Source: an uncultured Oscillibacter sp. (GTDB taxonomy: Bacteria > Bacillota > Clostridia > Oscillospirales > Oscillospiraceae). From it: a stretch of 64,000 nt of DNA. This document shows, in pieces, positions 7,661 through 17,422 of this stretch. The stretch lies in NCBI GenBank assembly GCA_900548505.1, contig URKI01000001.1, forward strand, positions 1 through 64,000. Reading direction: 5' to 3'. A program made the position numbers and the translations under genes. Under the pieces are notes generated by a model. It was not told the origin of the DNA and did not search any database. It was given only the letters and a program-made list of their open reading frames with translations. The first letter of the stretch is position 1, and the number at the start of each line of letters is the position of its first letter.

Positions 7661-8572
7661 ATGGAAAAACAGAAGATCCAAGTGATCGAAGTGGGCCCCC
7701 GGGACGGCTTCCAGAGCGTCAAGTGCGCCCAGATCACCACAGAGCAGAAGCTCAAAGTCATTGACGATCTGGTTTCCGCCGGCGTCAAGCATCTGGAATA
7801 TACCTCTTTTGTCAGCCCCAAGGCCATCCCCCAGCTGGCGGATGCCAAGGACGTCACCGAGGTGGTTTTGAAGAAGTACCCCGACGTGGACCTTTTTGCC
7901 CTGGTGCCCAACCTGCGGGGCGCCCAGAACGCCTATGAGCTGGGCCTCAGAAAGGTTTGCTACGTGGTTTCTCTGAGCGTGAGCCACAACAAGGCCAACA
8001 TCAACCGCACCCACGAGCAGTCCCTGGAAGCCTACAAGGAGATCCGGGCGGCCTATCCCGATCTGGACGTGATCGTGGACCTGGCCACCACCTTTGGCTG
8101 TCCCTTTGAGGGCAAGTACGAAGACCCCGCCGCCGTAGTGGCGTTTTTGAAGGACTACGTGGACGCCGGCATGACCACCTGCTGCCTGTGCGACACCATC
8201 GGCATCGCCGATCCCGCTCAGGTCAAGGCCGTTATTGCCGCCGTGAAGGAGGCCTATCCCTCTTTGGATCTGATGGTCCACTTCCACGATACCCGGGGCC
8301 TTGGCATGGTGAACACCATGGCCGCCATCGAATCCGGCGTCACCAAGATCCAGTCCGCCCTGGGCGGCCTGGGCGGCTGCCCCTTCGCCCCCGGTGCCTC
8401 CGGCAACCTCTCCACGGAGGATATGGTCTGGATGCTCAATGAGATGGGCTATGACACCGGCATTTCCTTCTCCAAACTCCTCGCTGCCGCCAAGGACCAG
8501 GCCAAGGTCATTGCCGGCAATTACAGCGGCCACCACATCAACGTGGAGGCCGAGACCCCCTGCAAAGCCTGA
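7661..8572 (+). CDS. Hydroxymethylglutaryl-CoA lyase-like enzyme
   Basis: A 303-residue TIM-barrel aldolase of the HMGL family. The metal and catalytic residues line up with HMG-CoA lyase: Arg14-Asp15 in VGPRDGFQ, His207 and His209 in VHFHDTRG, Cys240 in GLGGCPFAPG and Asn249 in GASGN. HMG-CoA lyase splits HMG-CoA into acetyl-CoA and acetoacetate; related enzymes use other 3-hydroxyacyl-CoAs. GGAGG precedes the ATG and the gene follows the CoA-transferase by 12 bases. No 3-methylglutaconyl-CoA hydratase or carboxylase is present, so leucine catabolism is unlikely, and free hydroxymethylglutarate or a similar acid is my best guess. Confidence 0.88.
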   Translation: MEKQKIQVIEVGPRDGFQSVKCAQITTEQKLKVIDDLVSAGVKHLEYTSFVSPKAIPQLADAKDVTEVVLKKYPDVDLFALVPNLRGAQNAYELGLRKVCYVVSLSVSHNKANINRTHEQSLEAYKEIRAAYPDLDVIVDLATTFGCPFEGKYEDPAAVVAFLKDYVDAGMTTCCLCDTIGIADPAQVKAVIAAVKEAYPSLDLMVHFHDTRGLGMVNTMAAIESGVTKIQSALGGLGGCPFAPGASGNLSTEDMVWMLNEMGYDTGISFSKLLAAAKDQAKVIAGNYSGHHINVEAETPCKA

Positions 8573-8602
8573 TATCACTCTTTTCCCCTCTCTTTTCCAT
8601 AT

Positions 8603-8648
8603 GGAAAGGCCCGGCCCGCAGTTCGCCGCTGCGGACCGGGCCTTTTCC
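8603..8648 (+). terminator. Intrinsic terminator after the CoA-transferase/lyase operon
   Basis: Long stem with AAAGGCCCGG and CCGCAG in the left arm pairing with CTGCGG and CCGGGCCTTT on the right, followed by TTTTCC. Confidence 0.85.
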
Positions 8649-8706
8649 TGCATGCTCTGAAACCGCCGCCCCATCTGGCCTTATTTCAAATTCAAAAACT
8701 GGCTCT

Positions 8707-8734
8707 TTTGGCAGGTCAGTGTCCCTGCTATAAT
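8707..8734 (+). promoter_or_regulatory. Promoter of pyridoxamine kinase gene
   Basis: Extended -10 TGCTATAAT (8726-8734) with a TTTGGC/TTGGCA element 15-16 bases upstream. The implied 5' leader is only about 25 bases. Confidence 0.7.
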
Positions 8735-8764
8735 GAGGCAAAACAAGCAAAGGAAGTGCCGTTT

Positions 8765-9595
8765 ATGAAGCGCATCGTCAGCATCCAGGATATCTCCTGT
8801 CTGGGCAAGTGCTCTTTGACCGTGGCTCTGCCCATTATTTCCGCCATGGGCGTGGAATGCTCCATCATCCCCACCGCCGTGCTCTCCACCCATACCATGT
8901 TCCAGAATTTCACCTGCAAGGACCTCACCGACCAGATCGGCCCCATCGCCGCCCACTGGAAGTCCGAGAAGCTGGGCTTTGACGCCATCTACACCGGGTA
9001 TCTTGCCTCCAAGGAGCAGATCGGCGACGTGTGCGCCTTCTTCGACCAGTTCAAGACCGATAAAAACCTGATCGTGGTGGACCCGGTCATGGCTGACAAC
9101 GGCAAGCTCTATCCCGCCTTCGGCGCCGACTTCCCCGCCGAGATGGCCAAGGTCTGCGCCAAGGCCGACCTGATCGTCCCCAACCTGACGGAGGCCAGCC
9201 TGCTGACGGGCCTGCCCTATAAGACCGAGTACGACGAGGACTACATCAGCCAGATGCTTCAGGCCCTGGCCAAGCTGGGCCCCCGGTATGTGGCACTCAC
9301 CGGCGTGAGCTTCGAGGAGGGCAAGCTGGGCGTCATGTACTACGACCAGCAGACCGGCCAGTACGGCAGCTACTTTGCCGAGCATCTGCCCGCCAGCTTC
9401 CACGGCACCGGCGACGTGTTCGCCTCCACCTGTGTGGGCGCCCTCATGCGGGGCAAGTCCCTGGGCGACGCCCTGGCTCTGGCGGCGGACTACACCGTGG
9501 AGTGCATCCGTGCCACCCTGTCCAGTGCCGACCACGCCTGGTACGGTGTGGACTTTGAGGCCGCCATCCCCTATCTGGTGGACCGTCTGCGCTGA
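8765..9595 (+). CDS. Pyridoxamine/pyridoxal kinase
   Basis: A 276-residue PfkB/ThiD-like kinase that phosphorylates B6 vitamers for PLP salvage. The N-terminal RIVSIQDISCLGKCSLTVALP and the TGYLAS and VVDPVMADNG blocks are typical of PdxK/PdxY. The anion-hole and catalytic Asp region is in HGTGDVFAS. I start at 8765 (AAGGAAG 10 bases upstream) rather than at an in-frame codon at 8708 that lies upstream of the -10 element. The gene is monocistronic: own promoter, terminator 30 bases after the stop. Confidence 0.9.
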   Translation: MKRIVSIQDISCLGKCSLTVALPIISAMGVECSIIPTAVLSTHTMFQNFTCKDLTDQIGPIAAHWKSEKLGFDAIYTGYLASKEQIGDVCAFFDQFKTDKNLIVVDPVMADNGKLYPAFGADFPAEMAKVCAKADLIVPNLTEASLLTGLPYKTEYDEDYISQMLQALAKLGPRYVALTGVSFEEGKLGVMYYDQQTGQYGSYFAEHLPASFHGTGDVFASTCVGALMRGKSLGDALALAADYTVECIRATLSSADHAWYGVDFEAAIPYLVDRLR

Positions 9596-9623
9596 GAAGT
9601 GCACCATACCTATATAAATAATG

Positions 9624-9662
9624 AAGCAGGGGGCTGACCCATGGGTCAGCTCCCTGCTTTTT
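9624..9662 (+). terminator. Intrinsic terminator of the kinase gene
   Basis: Near-perfect stem (AGCAGGG and GCTGACCC pairing with GGGTCAGC and CCCTGCT) followed by T5. It abuts the 3' end of the convergent zincin gene. Confidence 0.88.
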
Positions 9663-9664
9663 GC

Positions 9665-10051
9665 TTATTCAGAAAGGCCCATGTCCCGGCGGTACTGCTC
9701 CAGCTCCTCCGCGTCCCGGTCGTCCAGGGCGTGAAGCCCGCCCCGTTCCTCCATGTGGTGGGTCAGTTCATGGGAGAGGGTGGTGTAGAGCTCGTCGGCC
9801 CAGGTATCCTCGTCCCAGTCCTCCTTTTCCGCCAGCGCCGCAAAGGAGCCGTAGTAGAGATTGATGTAGCAGCCCAGAAGATCGTGGCAGTACTCTCCCA
9901 GAATGTACATCTCTCCCGGCGGGAAATCCGGGTCCGGCACCGCCTCCTCCAGGAGATTCACCCCGCCGTTGAGCCCGTCAAAGAGGGCCTCGGGGAACTC
10001 CTCCGCCATCTCGTCCAGAAGATCATTCACCCGGTCAATGGTCAGCACCAT
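9665..10051 (-). CDS. Small zincin-like metallopeptidase
   Basis: A 128-residue acidic protein with the zinc motif SHELTHHMEE (HExxH) about 30 residues from the C-terminus. This matches the minimal-metalloprotease (MMP-like, PF06262-type) family found across Firmicutes. No signal peptide, so probably cytoplasmic. I start at 10051 because AGGAG lies 8 bases before that ATG; a GTG three codons earlier overlaps the SD. It is the last gene of a minus-strand group behind tex, 25 bases away. Substrate and activity are uncharacterised. Confidence 0.8.
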   Translation of the reverse strand: MVLTIDRVNDLLDEMAEEFPEALFDGLNGGVNLLEEAVPDPDFPPGEMYILGEYCHDLLGCYINLYYGSFAALAEKEDWDEDTWADELYTTLSHELTHHMEERGGLHALDDRDAEELEQYRRDMGLSE

Positions 10052-10075
10052 GGAAACCACTCCTTTCCAAAGGCG

Positions 10076-12241
<2,166 letters not shown>

Positions 12242-12279
12242 AGTGCTCCTTTCCGCCGTCCCCCGCCCTCCGGCGGGAG

Positions 12280-12311
12280 AAAAGGCGGCGTCCTTTGTTC
12301 CGGGCGCCGCC
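12280..12311 (-). terminator. Probable terminator after the DUF1846 gene
   Basis: On the minus strand, GGCGGCG pairs with CGCCGCC across a 14-base loop and is followed by TTTTCTC. It lies between DUF1846 and tex, so it would limit read-through into tex. Confidence 0.5.
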
Positions 12312-12323
12312 GCTTGTTTTCTC

Positions 12324-13808
12324 TTACTTATGATAGAGCTTCTTCGTCTCGTACCGGGGCTCGCAGCTGACCAGGATGCCCAGCCGCCGCAGCAGGTTCT
12401 CGTCCACCTCGCTGAGCACCACGGTAAAGTGGGCGTCGCAGCCGCGAAGCTTGGGCAGCTGCTGCTGGGCAAGCTCCGCCAGAGGATTGGTCAGGGCGGA
12501 GATCGTCAGGGCCATGAGCACCTCGTCCGTGTGGAGCCGGGGGTTCTTGTGGCCCAGATACTCCGTCTTGAGTTTGCACACAGGCTCCAGCACCTGGGCA
12601 GAGATCAGCTCAAACTGATCGTCGATGCCGCCCAGGGCCTTGAGAGCGTTCAAAAGCAGGGCAGAGGCCGCGCCCAGGGTATCGGAGGTCTTGCCGGTGA
12701 TGACCCGGCCGTCCGGCAGCACCATGGCGCCGGCAGGGCCGCCGGTGGTCTCCGCCTTCAGAAGAGACGCGGACACCGCCGGACAGATCTCCGGCGTGAC
12801 GCCCGCCTGCTGCATGACCAGCTCCAGCTTGCGCACCGGCTCGTCCCCGCTCTTGCCCTGAAGCCGCTCCACGCAGGCGGTGTAGTACCGGCGCAGGATC
12901 TCCATGCGGCTGGCGGCGCAGCACACCGCGTCGTCCACGATGCAGTTGCCTGCCATGTTCACGCCCATGTCCGTGGGGGACTGGTAGGGGGACTTGCCCT
13001 GGATCTTTTCAAAGATGGTGCTCAGCACCGGGAAGATCTCCACGTCCCGGTTGTAGTTGACGGCGGTCTTGCCGTAGGCCTCCAGATGGAACGGGTCGAT
13101 CATGTTCACGTCGTTGAGGTCCGCCGTGGCCGCCTCATAGGCCAGGTTCACCGGGTGCTTGAGGGGCAGGTTCCAGATGGGGAACGTCTCGAACTTGGCG
13201 TAGCCGGCGGTGATGCCCCGCTTGTTGTCGTGGTAGAGCTGGGAAAGGCAGGTGGCCATCTTGCCGCTGCCGGGGCCCGGCGCCGTCACCACCACCAGAG
13301 AGCGGCTGGTCTCGATATAGTCGTTCTTGCCCAGGCCCTCGTCGCTGACGATATGCTGGACGTCGGAGGGGTAGCCGGCGATGGGATAGTGGCGGTAGCA
13401 GCGGATGCCCAGGGCGGTGAGCCGCTTCAAAAAGGCGTCCGCCGCCGCCTGGCCGCTGTACCGGGTCATGACCACGCTGCCCACATACAGCCCCAGCTGG
13501 CGGAAGATGTCGATCAGCCGCAGCACGTCGTCATCGTAGGTGATGCCCAGATCGCCCCGCACCTTGTTCTTTTCAATATCCGAGGCGTTGATGGCGATGA
13601 CGATCTCCACGTCGTCGCTCAGCTGCTGGAGCATACGGATCTTGCTGTCCGGCTCAAAGCCAGGCAGAACCCGGGACGCATGGTAGTCGTCAAACAGCTT
13701 GCCGCCGAATTCCAGATACAGCTTGCCGCCGAACTGGGCGATCCGCTTTTTGATCTGCTCGGACTGGGTGGTCAGGTATTTCTGGTTATCAAACCCGATG
13801 GCTCTCAT
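12324..13808 (-). CDS. DUF1846 (UPF0371) family protein
   Basis: A 494-residue cytoplasmic protein that matches the DUF1846 family over its whole length (IGFDNQKYLTTQSEQI near the N-terminus, KLYLEFGGKLFDDYHASRVLPGF, VVVTAPGPGSGKMATCLSQ with a P-loop-like GPGSGKMAT). The family is widespread in Firmicutes and its function is unknown; the P-loop-like turn suggests nucleotide binding. The start at 13808 fits the family N-terminus, with GGAGAGG about 13 bases upstream. An ATG at 13832 would overlap that SD. Confidence 0.88.
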   Translation of the reverse strand: MRAIGFDNQKYLTTQSEQIKKRIAQFGGKLYLEFGGKLFDDYHASRVLPGFEPDSKIRMLQQLSDDVEIVIAINASDIEKNKVRGDLGITYDDDVLRLIDIFRQLGLYVGSVVMTRYSGQAAADAFLKRLTALGIRCYRHYPIAGYPSDVQHIVSDEGLGKNDYIETSRSLVVVTAPGPGSGKMATCLSQLYHDNKRGITAGYAKFETFPIWNLPLKHPVNLAYEAATADLNDVNMIDPFHLEAYGKTAVNYNRDVEIFPVLSTIFEKIQGKSPYQSPTDMGVNMAGNCIVDDAVCCAASRMEILRRYYTACVERLQGKSGDEPVRKLELVMQQAGVTPEICPAVSASLLKAETTGGPAGAMVLPDGRVITGKTSDTLGAASALLLNALKALGGIDDQFELISAQVLEPVCKLKTEYLGHKNPRLHTDEVLMALTISALTNPLAELAQQQLPKLRGCDAHFTVVLSEVDENLLRRLGILVSCEPRYETKKLYHK

Positions 13809-13918
13809 AGGTAACGCACGACCTCTCCTCATATTTTCTGCAAAAGTATATCACAGCCCGGCCCGTTTGGAAAGGGCTTTGTCCGGCGGCGGGCGCCGAA
13901 AAAAAGGTCGACCTATTA

Positions 13919-13933
13919 GGGAAATTTATTCCC
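13919..13933. promoter_or_regulatory. Possible operator upstream of purA
   Basis: Inverted repeat GGGAA-ATTTA-TTCCC, 18 bases before the purA -35. It does not match a known purine operator. Confidence 0.3.
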
Positions 13934-13951
13934 GGTATTACGACTTTGTTC

Positions 13952-13980
13952 TTTACTTATGAAAAAACACCCGATATAAT
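13952..13980 (+). promoter_or_regulatory. Promoter of purA
   Basis: TTTACT, 17-base spacer, TATAAT. The ~60-base leader contains two small hairpins (TTGGGC/GCCCAA and TACATT/AATGTA) before GGGAGGG and the ATG. No purine riboswitch core is visible. Confidence 0.75.
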
Positions 13981-14048
13981 AAGTTAGGTTGGGCGCTTAT
14001 GGCCCAATACATTACACCCGTAAATGTAAAACCGGGAGGGTTTTTATT

Positions 14049-15323
14049 ATGTCAAATTGCGCCATCGTAGGCATCAACTGGGGCGACGAGGGCAAGGGCC
14101 GCATGGTGGATCTGCTCACCAGCGACTATGACGTGGTCGTCCGCTACCAGGGCGGCGGCAACGCCGGCCACACCGTGGTCAACGAGCTGGGCAAGTTTGC
14201 CCTGCACCTGTTGCCCTCCGGCATTTTCCGCAAGGGCGTGGTCAACATCCTGGGCAACGGCGTGGCGCTGGACTGCGAGAGCCTGTGGACCGAGATGCAG
14301 GACGTGACCTCCAAGGGCGTGTCCATCACCCCCGAGAACCTGAAGATCAGCGACCGGGCCTCTTTGCTGCTGCCCTGGCACCGGGATCTGGACGGTCTGG
14401 AGGAGGCCCGTCTGGCCGACAAGAAATACGGCTCCACCAAGCAGGGCATCGCACCTTTCTACTCTGACAAGTATCAGAAAAAGACCGTCATGGCCGGCGA
14501 GCTGCTCTATCCCGAAAAGCTCTGGGAGCACCTGGAGGGCATCCTGGAGTGGAAGAACCTGACGCTGGAGCGGGTCTACGGCGCCAAGCCCTACACCATG
14601 GACGACCTGAAGGCCTGGGTGGCAGACTTCGGCGAGAAGATCAAGCCCTTCATCTGCGACACCGGCGCTTTCCTGCGTGAGGCCAACAAGGCCGGCAAGT
14701 CCATCCTCTTTGAGGCTCAGCTGGGCTCCCTGCGCGACCTGGACTACGGCATCTATCCCATGACTACCTCCTCCAACGCCATCGCCGCCTACGCCCCCGT
14801 GGGCTCCGGCTATCCCGAGGCCAAGATCGAGAAGGTCGTGGGCGTGGTGAAGGCCTACTCCTCCTGCGTGGGCGAGGGCCCCTTCACCTGCGAGTGGTTC
14901 GGCGAGGAGGCCGAGCAGCTCCGTCAGGCCGGCGGCGAGTACGGCGCCAAGACCGGCCGTCCCCGCCGGGTTGGCCCCATCGACCTGGTTGCCACCCGCT
15001 ACGGCGTGCAGTGCCAGGGCGCCACGGACATCGCCCTGACCAAGCTGGACGTGCTCAGCTACATGGACGAGATCCCCATCTGCGCTCATTACACCCTGAA
15101 TGGCGAGCAGATCGACTACTTCCCCTTCCCCGCCGTGCTGCCCGACGCCAAGCCCGTGTGGGAGACCATGCCCGGCTGGAAGTGCGACATCTCCGGCGTG
15201 CGCAAGTGGGAGGATCTGCCCCAGGCCGCCCGTGACTATGTGGAGTATGTGGAAAAGGCCATCGGCTGCCCCATCACCTACGTGTCCGTGGGCGCCGAGC
15301 GTGAAGCCATCATCCTGCGCTGA
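14049..15323 (+). CDS. purA: Adenylosuccinate synthase
   Basis: A 424-residue GTP-dependent enzyme making adenylosuccinate from IMP and aspartate, the first AMP-specific step. The P-loop INWGDEGKGRMVDLL departs from the usual QWGDEGKGK (Asn for Gln, Arg for the last Lys), but the catalytic Asp and GNAGHTV His remain, and the GTP/IMP-binding and C-terminal TGRPRRVGPIDL motifs are intact. GGGAGGG lies 8 bases before the ATG at 14049; an earlier in-frame codon at 13989 is rejected. purB follows after 240 bases. Confidence 0.96.
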   Translation: MSNCAIVGINWGDEGKGRMVDLLTSDYDVVVRYQGGGNAGHTVVNELGKFALHLLPSGIFRKGVVNILGNGVALDCESLWTEMQDVTSKGVSITPENLKISDRASLLLPWHRDLDGLEEARLADKKYGSTKQGIAPFYSDKYQKKTVMAGELLYPEKLWEHLEGILEWKNLTLERVYGAKPYTMDDLKAWVADFGEKIKPFICDTGAFLREANKAGKSILFEAQLGSLRDLDYGIYPMTTSSNAIAAYAPVGSGYPEAKIEKVVGVVKAYSSCVGEGPFTCEWFGEEAEQLRQAGGEYGAKTGRPRRVGPIDLVATRYGVQCQGATDIALTKLDVLSYMDEIPICAHYTLNGEQIDYFPFPAVLPDAKPVWETMPGWKCDISGVRKWEDLPQAARDYVEYVEKAIGCPITYVSVGAEREAIILR

Positions 15324-15535
15324 TTTTTCGAGGGGGAGTAAACTCCCCCTCGATCTCCCCCACCACCAGTGACATCGCTCACCGGTGAACGCGCCCAAGG
15401 CGCTTGAGTCAAGGGGTTTTTGTCAGGTACACGCCCCGACAAAAACGGATTCCATGATGGCTCTGATCCAATCGCTTCGCCTCCGGCGAAACCGACGATC
15501 CCTTCGGAGGCACCCACCCGGGTGCCTCCTTAACT
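15324..15535. repeat. Palindrome-dense spacer between purA and purB
   Basis: A 212-base gap made largely of nested inverted repeats: GAGGGGGAGT/ACTCCCCCTC (near 15330-15352), GTTTTTGTC/GACAAAAAC (near 15417-15449), TTCGCC/GGCGAA (near 15477-15491) and GGAGGCACCC/GGGTGCCTCC (15506-15529). It codes for nothing convincing. The density of hairpins suggests an interspersed intergenic repeat element or a processing region in the purA-purB transcript. Confidence 0.55.
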
Positions 15536-15536
15536 T
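15506..15536 (+). terminator. Strong hairpin just upstream of purB
   Basis: A 10-bp perfect stem (15506-15515 with 15520-15529) with a 4-base loop followed by TTAACTTT. It could act as a partial terminator or mRNA-stabilising hairpin 35 bases before the purB start. Confidence 0.5.
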
Positions 15537-15563
15537 TATAAACGGAAGAAAGGTGGCATTGCC

Positions 15564-16982
15564 ATGTCCAAAGACCGCTACGAATCCCCGCTGGCGTCCC
15601 GGTACGCCTCCGCGTTCATGCTGCATCTGTTCTCCCCCGACATGCGCTTCCAGACCTGGCGGCGTCTGTGGGTAGCCCTGGCCCGGGCCGAGCACAACCT
15701 GGGCCTGCCCATCACCGCCGAGCAGGTGGAAGCCCTGGAGGCCCACATCACCGACATCGACTACGAGACCGCTGCCCAGCGTGAAAAAGAAGTCCGCCAC
15801 GACGTGATGGCCCACGTCTATACCTACGGCAAGGCCGCCCCTGAGGCCGCGGGCATCATCCACCTGGGCGCCACCAGCTGCTATGTGACCGACAACGCCG
15901 ACCTCATCATCTACCGGGAGGGCCTGAAATATCTGCGGGGCCAGCTGCTGGCAGTAGTCGCTAACCTCAGCCGCTTTGCCGAAACCTATAAGGCCACCCC
16001 CACCCTGGGCTACACCCACTATCAGCCCGCCCAGCTGGTGACCGTGGGCAAGCGGGCCACCCTCTGGATGCAGGATTTCCTGGCTGATCTGGAGGAGCTG
16101 GACTTTGTTCTGGACAACCTGAAATTCCTGGGCTGCCGGGGCACCACCGGCACGGAGGCCAGCTTCCTGGACCTCTTTGACGGGGACGAGGCCAAGATCG
16201 ACGAGATGAACCGCCAGATCAGCGCCGAGTTCGGCTTTAACAAGTGCTTTGACGTGTGCGGCCAGACCTATCCCCGCAAGGTGGACAGCCGCATCCTCTC
16301 GTGCCTGTCCGCCATCGCCCAGAGCTGCTACCGCATGGCAAACGACATCCGCCTGCTGCAGCACGACCGGCAGGTGGAGGAGCCCTTTGAGAAAAATCAG
16401 ATCGGCTCTTCCGCCATGGCCTACAAGCGCAACCCCATGCGCTGTGAGCGCATCTGCTCCCTGGCCCGGTATCTCATGGCCGACGCCATGAACGCCCCCA
16501 TGACTGCCTCCGTCCAGTGGATGGAGCGGACGCTGGACGACTCCGCCAACCGCCGCATCTCCATGCCGGAGGGCTTCCTCTGCGCCGACGCCATCCTGCG
16601 CCTTTGCCAGAACGTCACCGACGGGCTGCATGTGAACGAAAAGGTGGTGGAGTCCACCGTGCGGGAGTACCTGCCCTTCATCGCTACGGAGAACCTGATG
16701 ATGGAGGCCGTCAAGCGGGGCGGCGACCGCCAGGAGCTCCACGAGATCATCCGCCAGTGCTCCATGGCCGCCACCGCCCGCATGAAGGAGGGCGAAAAGT
16801 GCGACCTTCTCAGCCGTCTGGCAGCCCAGCCCGCCTTCGGCATGACGGAGGCGGAGATGGAGGCTGTGCTGACTCCCTCCGCCTACATCGGCCGCTGCCC
16901 CAGCCAGGTGGACGCGTTCCTTCTTAAGGTCCGCCCCCTGCTGAGCCAGGCTGCCAACGACACCCCGGACATCGCCCTGTAA
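15564..16982 (+). CDS. purB: Adenylosuccinate lyase
   Basis: A 472-residue member of the aspartase/fumarase superfamily. It cleaves SAICAR and adenylosuccinate, releasing fumarate. The signature loop GSSAMAYKRNPMRCERI is present, as are the THYQPAQLVT and HDVMAHVY catalytic-histidine segments. AAAGG precedes the ATG. It follows purA on the same strand, giving the complete IMP-to-AMP branch. A clear terminator follows. Confidence 0.95.
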   Translation: MSKDRYESPLASRYASAFMLHLFSPDMRFQTWRRLWVALARAEHNLGLPITAEQVEALEAHITDIDYETAAQREKEVRHDVMAHVYTYGKAAPEAAGIIHLGATSCYVTDNADLIIYREGLKYLRGQLLAVVANLSRFAETYKATPTLGYTHYQPAQLVTVGKRATLWMQDFLADLEELDFVLDNLKFLGCRGTTGTEASFLDLFDGDEAKIDEMNRQISAEFGFNKCFDVCGQTYPRKVDSRILSCLSAIAQSCYRMANDIRLLQHDRQVEEPFEKNQIGSSAMAYKRNPMRCERICSLARYLMADAMNAPMTASVQWMERTLDDSANRRISMPEGFLCADAILRLCQNVTDGLHVNEKVVESTVREYLPFIATENLMMEAVKRGGDRQELHEIIRQCSMAATARMKEGEKCDLLSRLAAQPAFGMTEAEMEAVLTPSAYIGRCPSQVDAFLLKVRPLLSQAANDTPDIAL

Positions 16983-17038
16983 CTGCGCTCCTCAGCGCGT
17001 GGACAAGTGTCCTTGTGCAAAACGATGATTTTTTCTCC

Positions 17039-17074
17039 CCTGCCGCCGGTTTTCCCGGCGGCAGGTTTGTTTTA
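17039..17074 (+). terminator. Intrinsic terminator of purB
   Basis: Stem CCTGCCGCCGG / CCGGCGGCAGG with a TTTTC-type loop, followed by TTTGTTTTA. Confidence 0.9.
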
Positions 17075-17081
17075 TTTGCCG

Positions 17082-17111
17082 TTGACAGCTTCCGGCCGGA
17101 AGTGCTACACT
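17082..17111 (+). promoter_or_regulatory. Promoter of the asnB T-box transcript
   Basis: Perfect TTGACA, 18-base spacer, TACACT. Confidence 0.75.
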
Positions 17112-17117
17112 TCCAAC

Positions 17118-17402
17118 CATCAAACATGCATAGCCAAAAGCGTGGATGGAGAAAAGTACCGCAGGCGTTCCGGTCCAGTGAGCGGGGGAGAGTGGAAACC
17201 CCGTACCAAAGAACCGGCGGGAAGAACACTCCGGAGCCGCAATCCGAACGCGGGAGACCGCCAGTAGGTGCGACGGGTTGTGACCGTTACATCACACAGG
17301 CTTGATAGAGCCGGGAAAGGGGCCCTTACGGGGGCAAATTAGGTGGCACCGCGGATCGCAGCTATTCGTCCTAAAATTTTTTAGGAGAAAGCTGCGTTTT
17401 TT
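17118..17402 (+). ncRNA. T-box leader, probable tRNA-Asn sensor
   Basis: A tRNA-binding T-box riboswitch upstream of asnB. The conserved T-box AGGTGGCACCGCGG is at 17341-17354. It is followed by the terminator stem (GCAGCT ... AGCTGCG with an inner TCCTAAAA/TTTTAGGA) and T6 at 17397-17402. Stem I features near 17150-17215 include the AAAGTA and GAGAGTGGAAACC-like segments. The specifier is read as AAC (17225-17227), directly before ACTCCGGAGC, which fits asparagine and the downstream gene. Uncharged tRNA-Asn would stabilise the antiterminator and switch asnB on. Confidence 0.9.
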
Positions 17403-17422
17403 ATATCCGGAGGTGCTTTTTT

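Noticed and set aside
6272..8674. 800-residue minus-strand ORF
   Set aside because: Antisense shadow of the CoA-transferase and lyase genes, which have recognised catalytic motifs.
13989..14048. 20-residue N-terminal extension of PurA
   Set aside because: It begins inside the 5' leader just after the -10; the conserved N-terminus and SD place the start at 14049.
14052..15398. 448-residue minus-strand ORF
   Set aside because: Antisense to purA; Gly/His/Leu-rich, no family.
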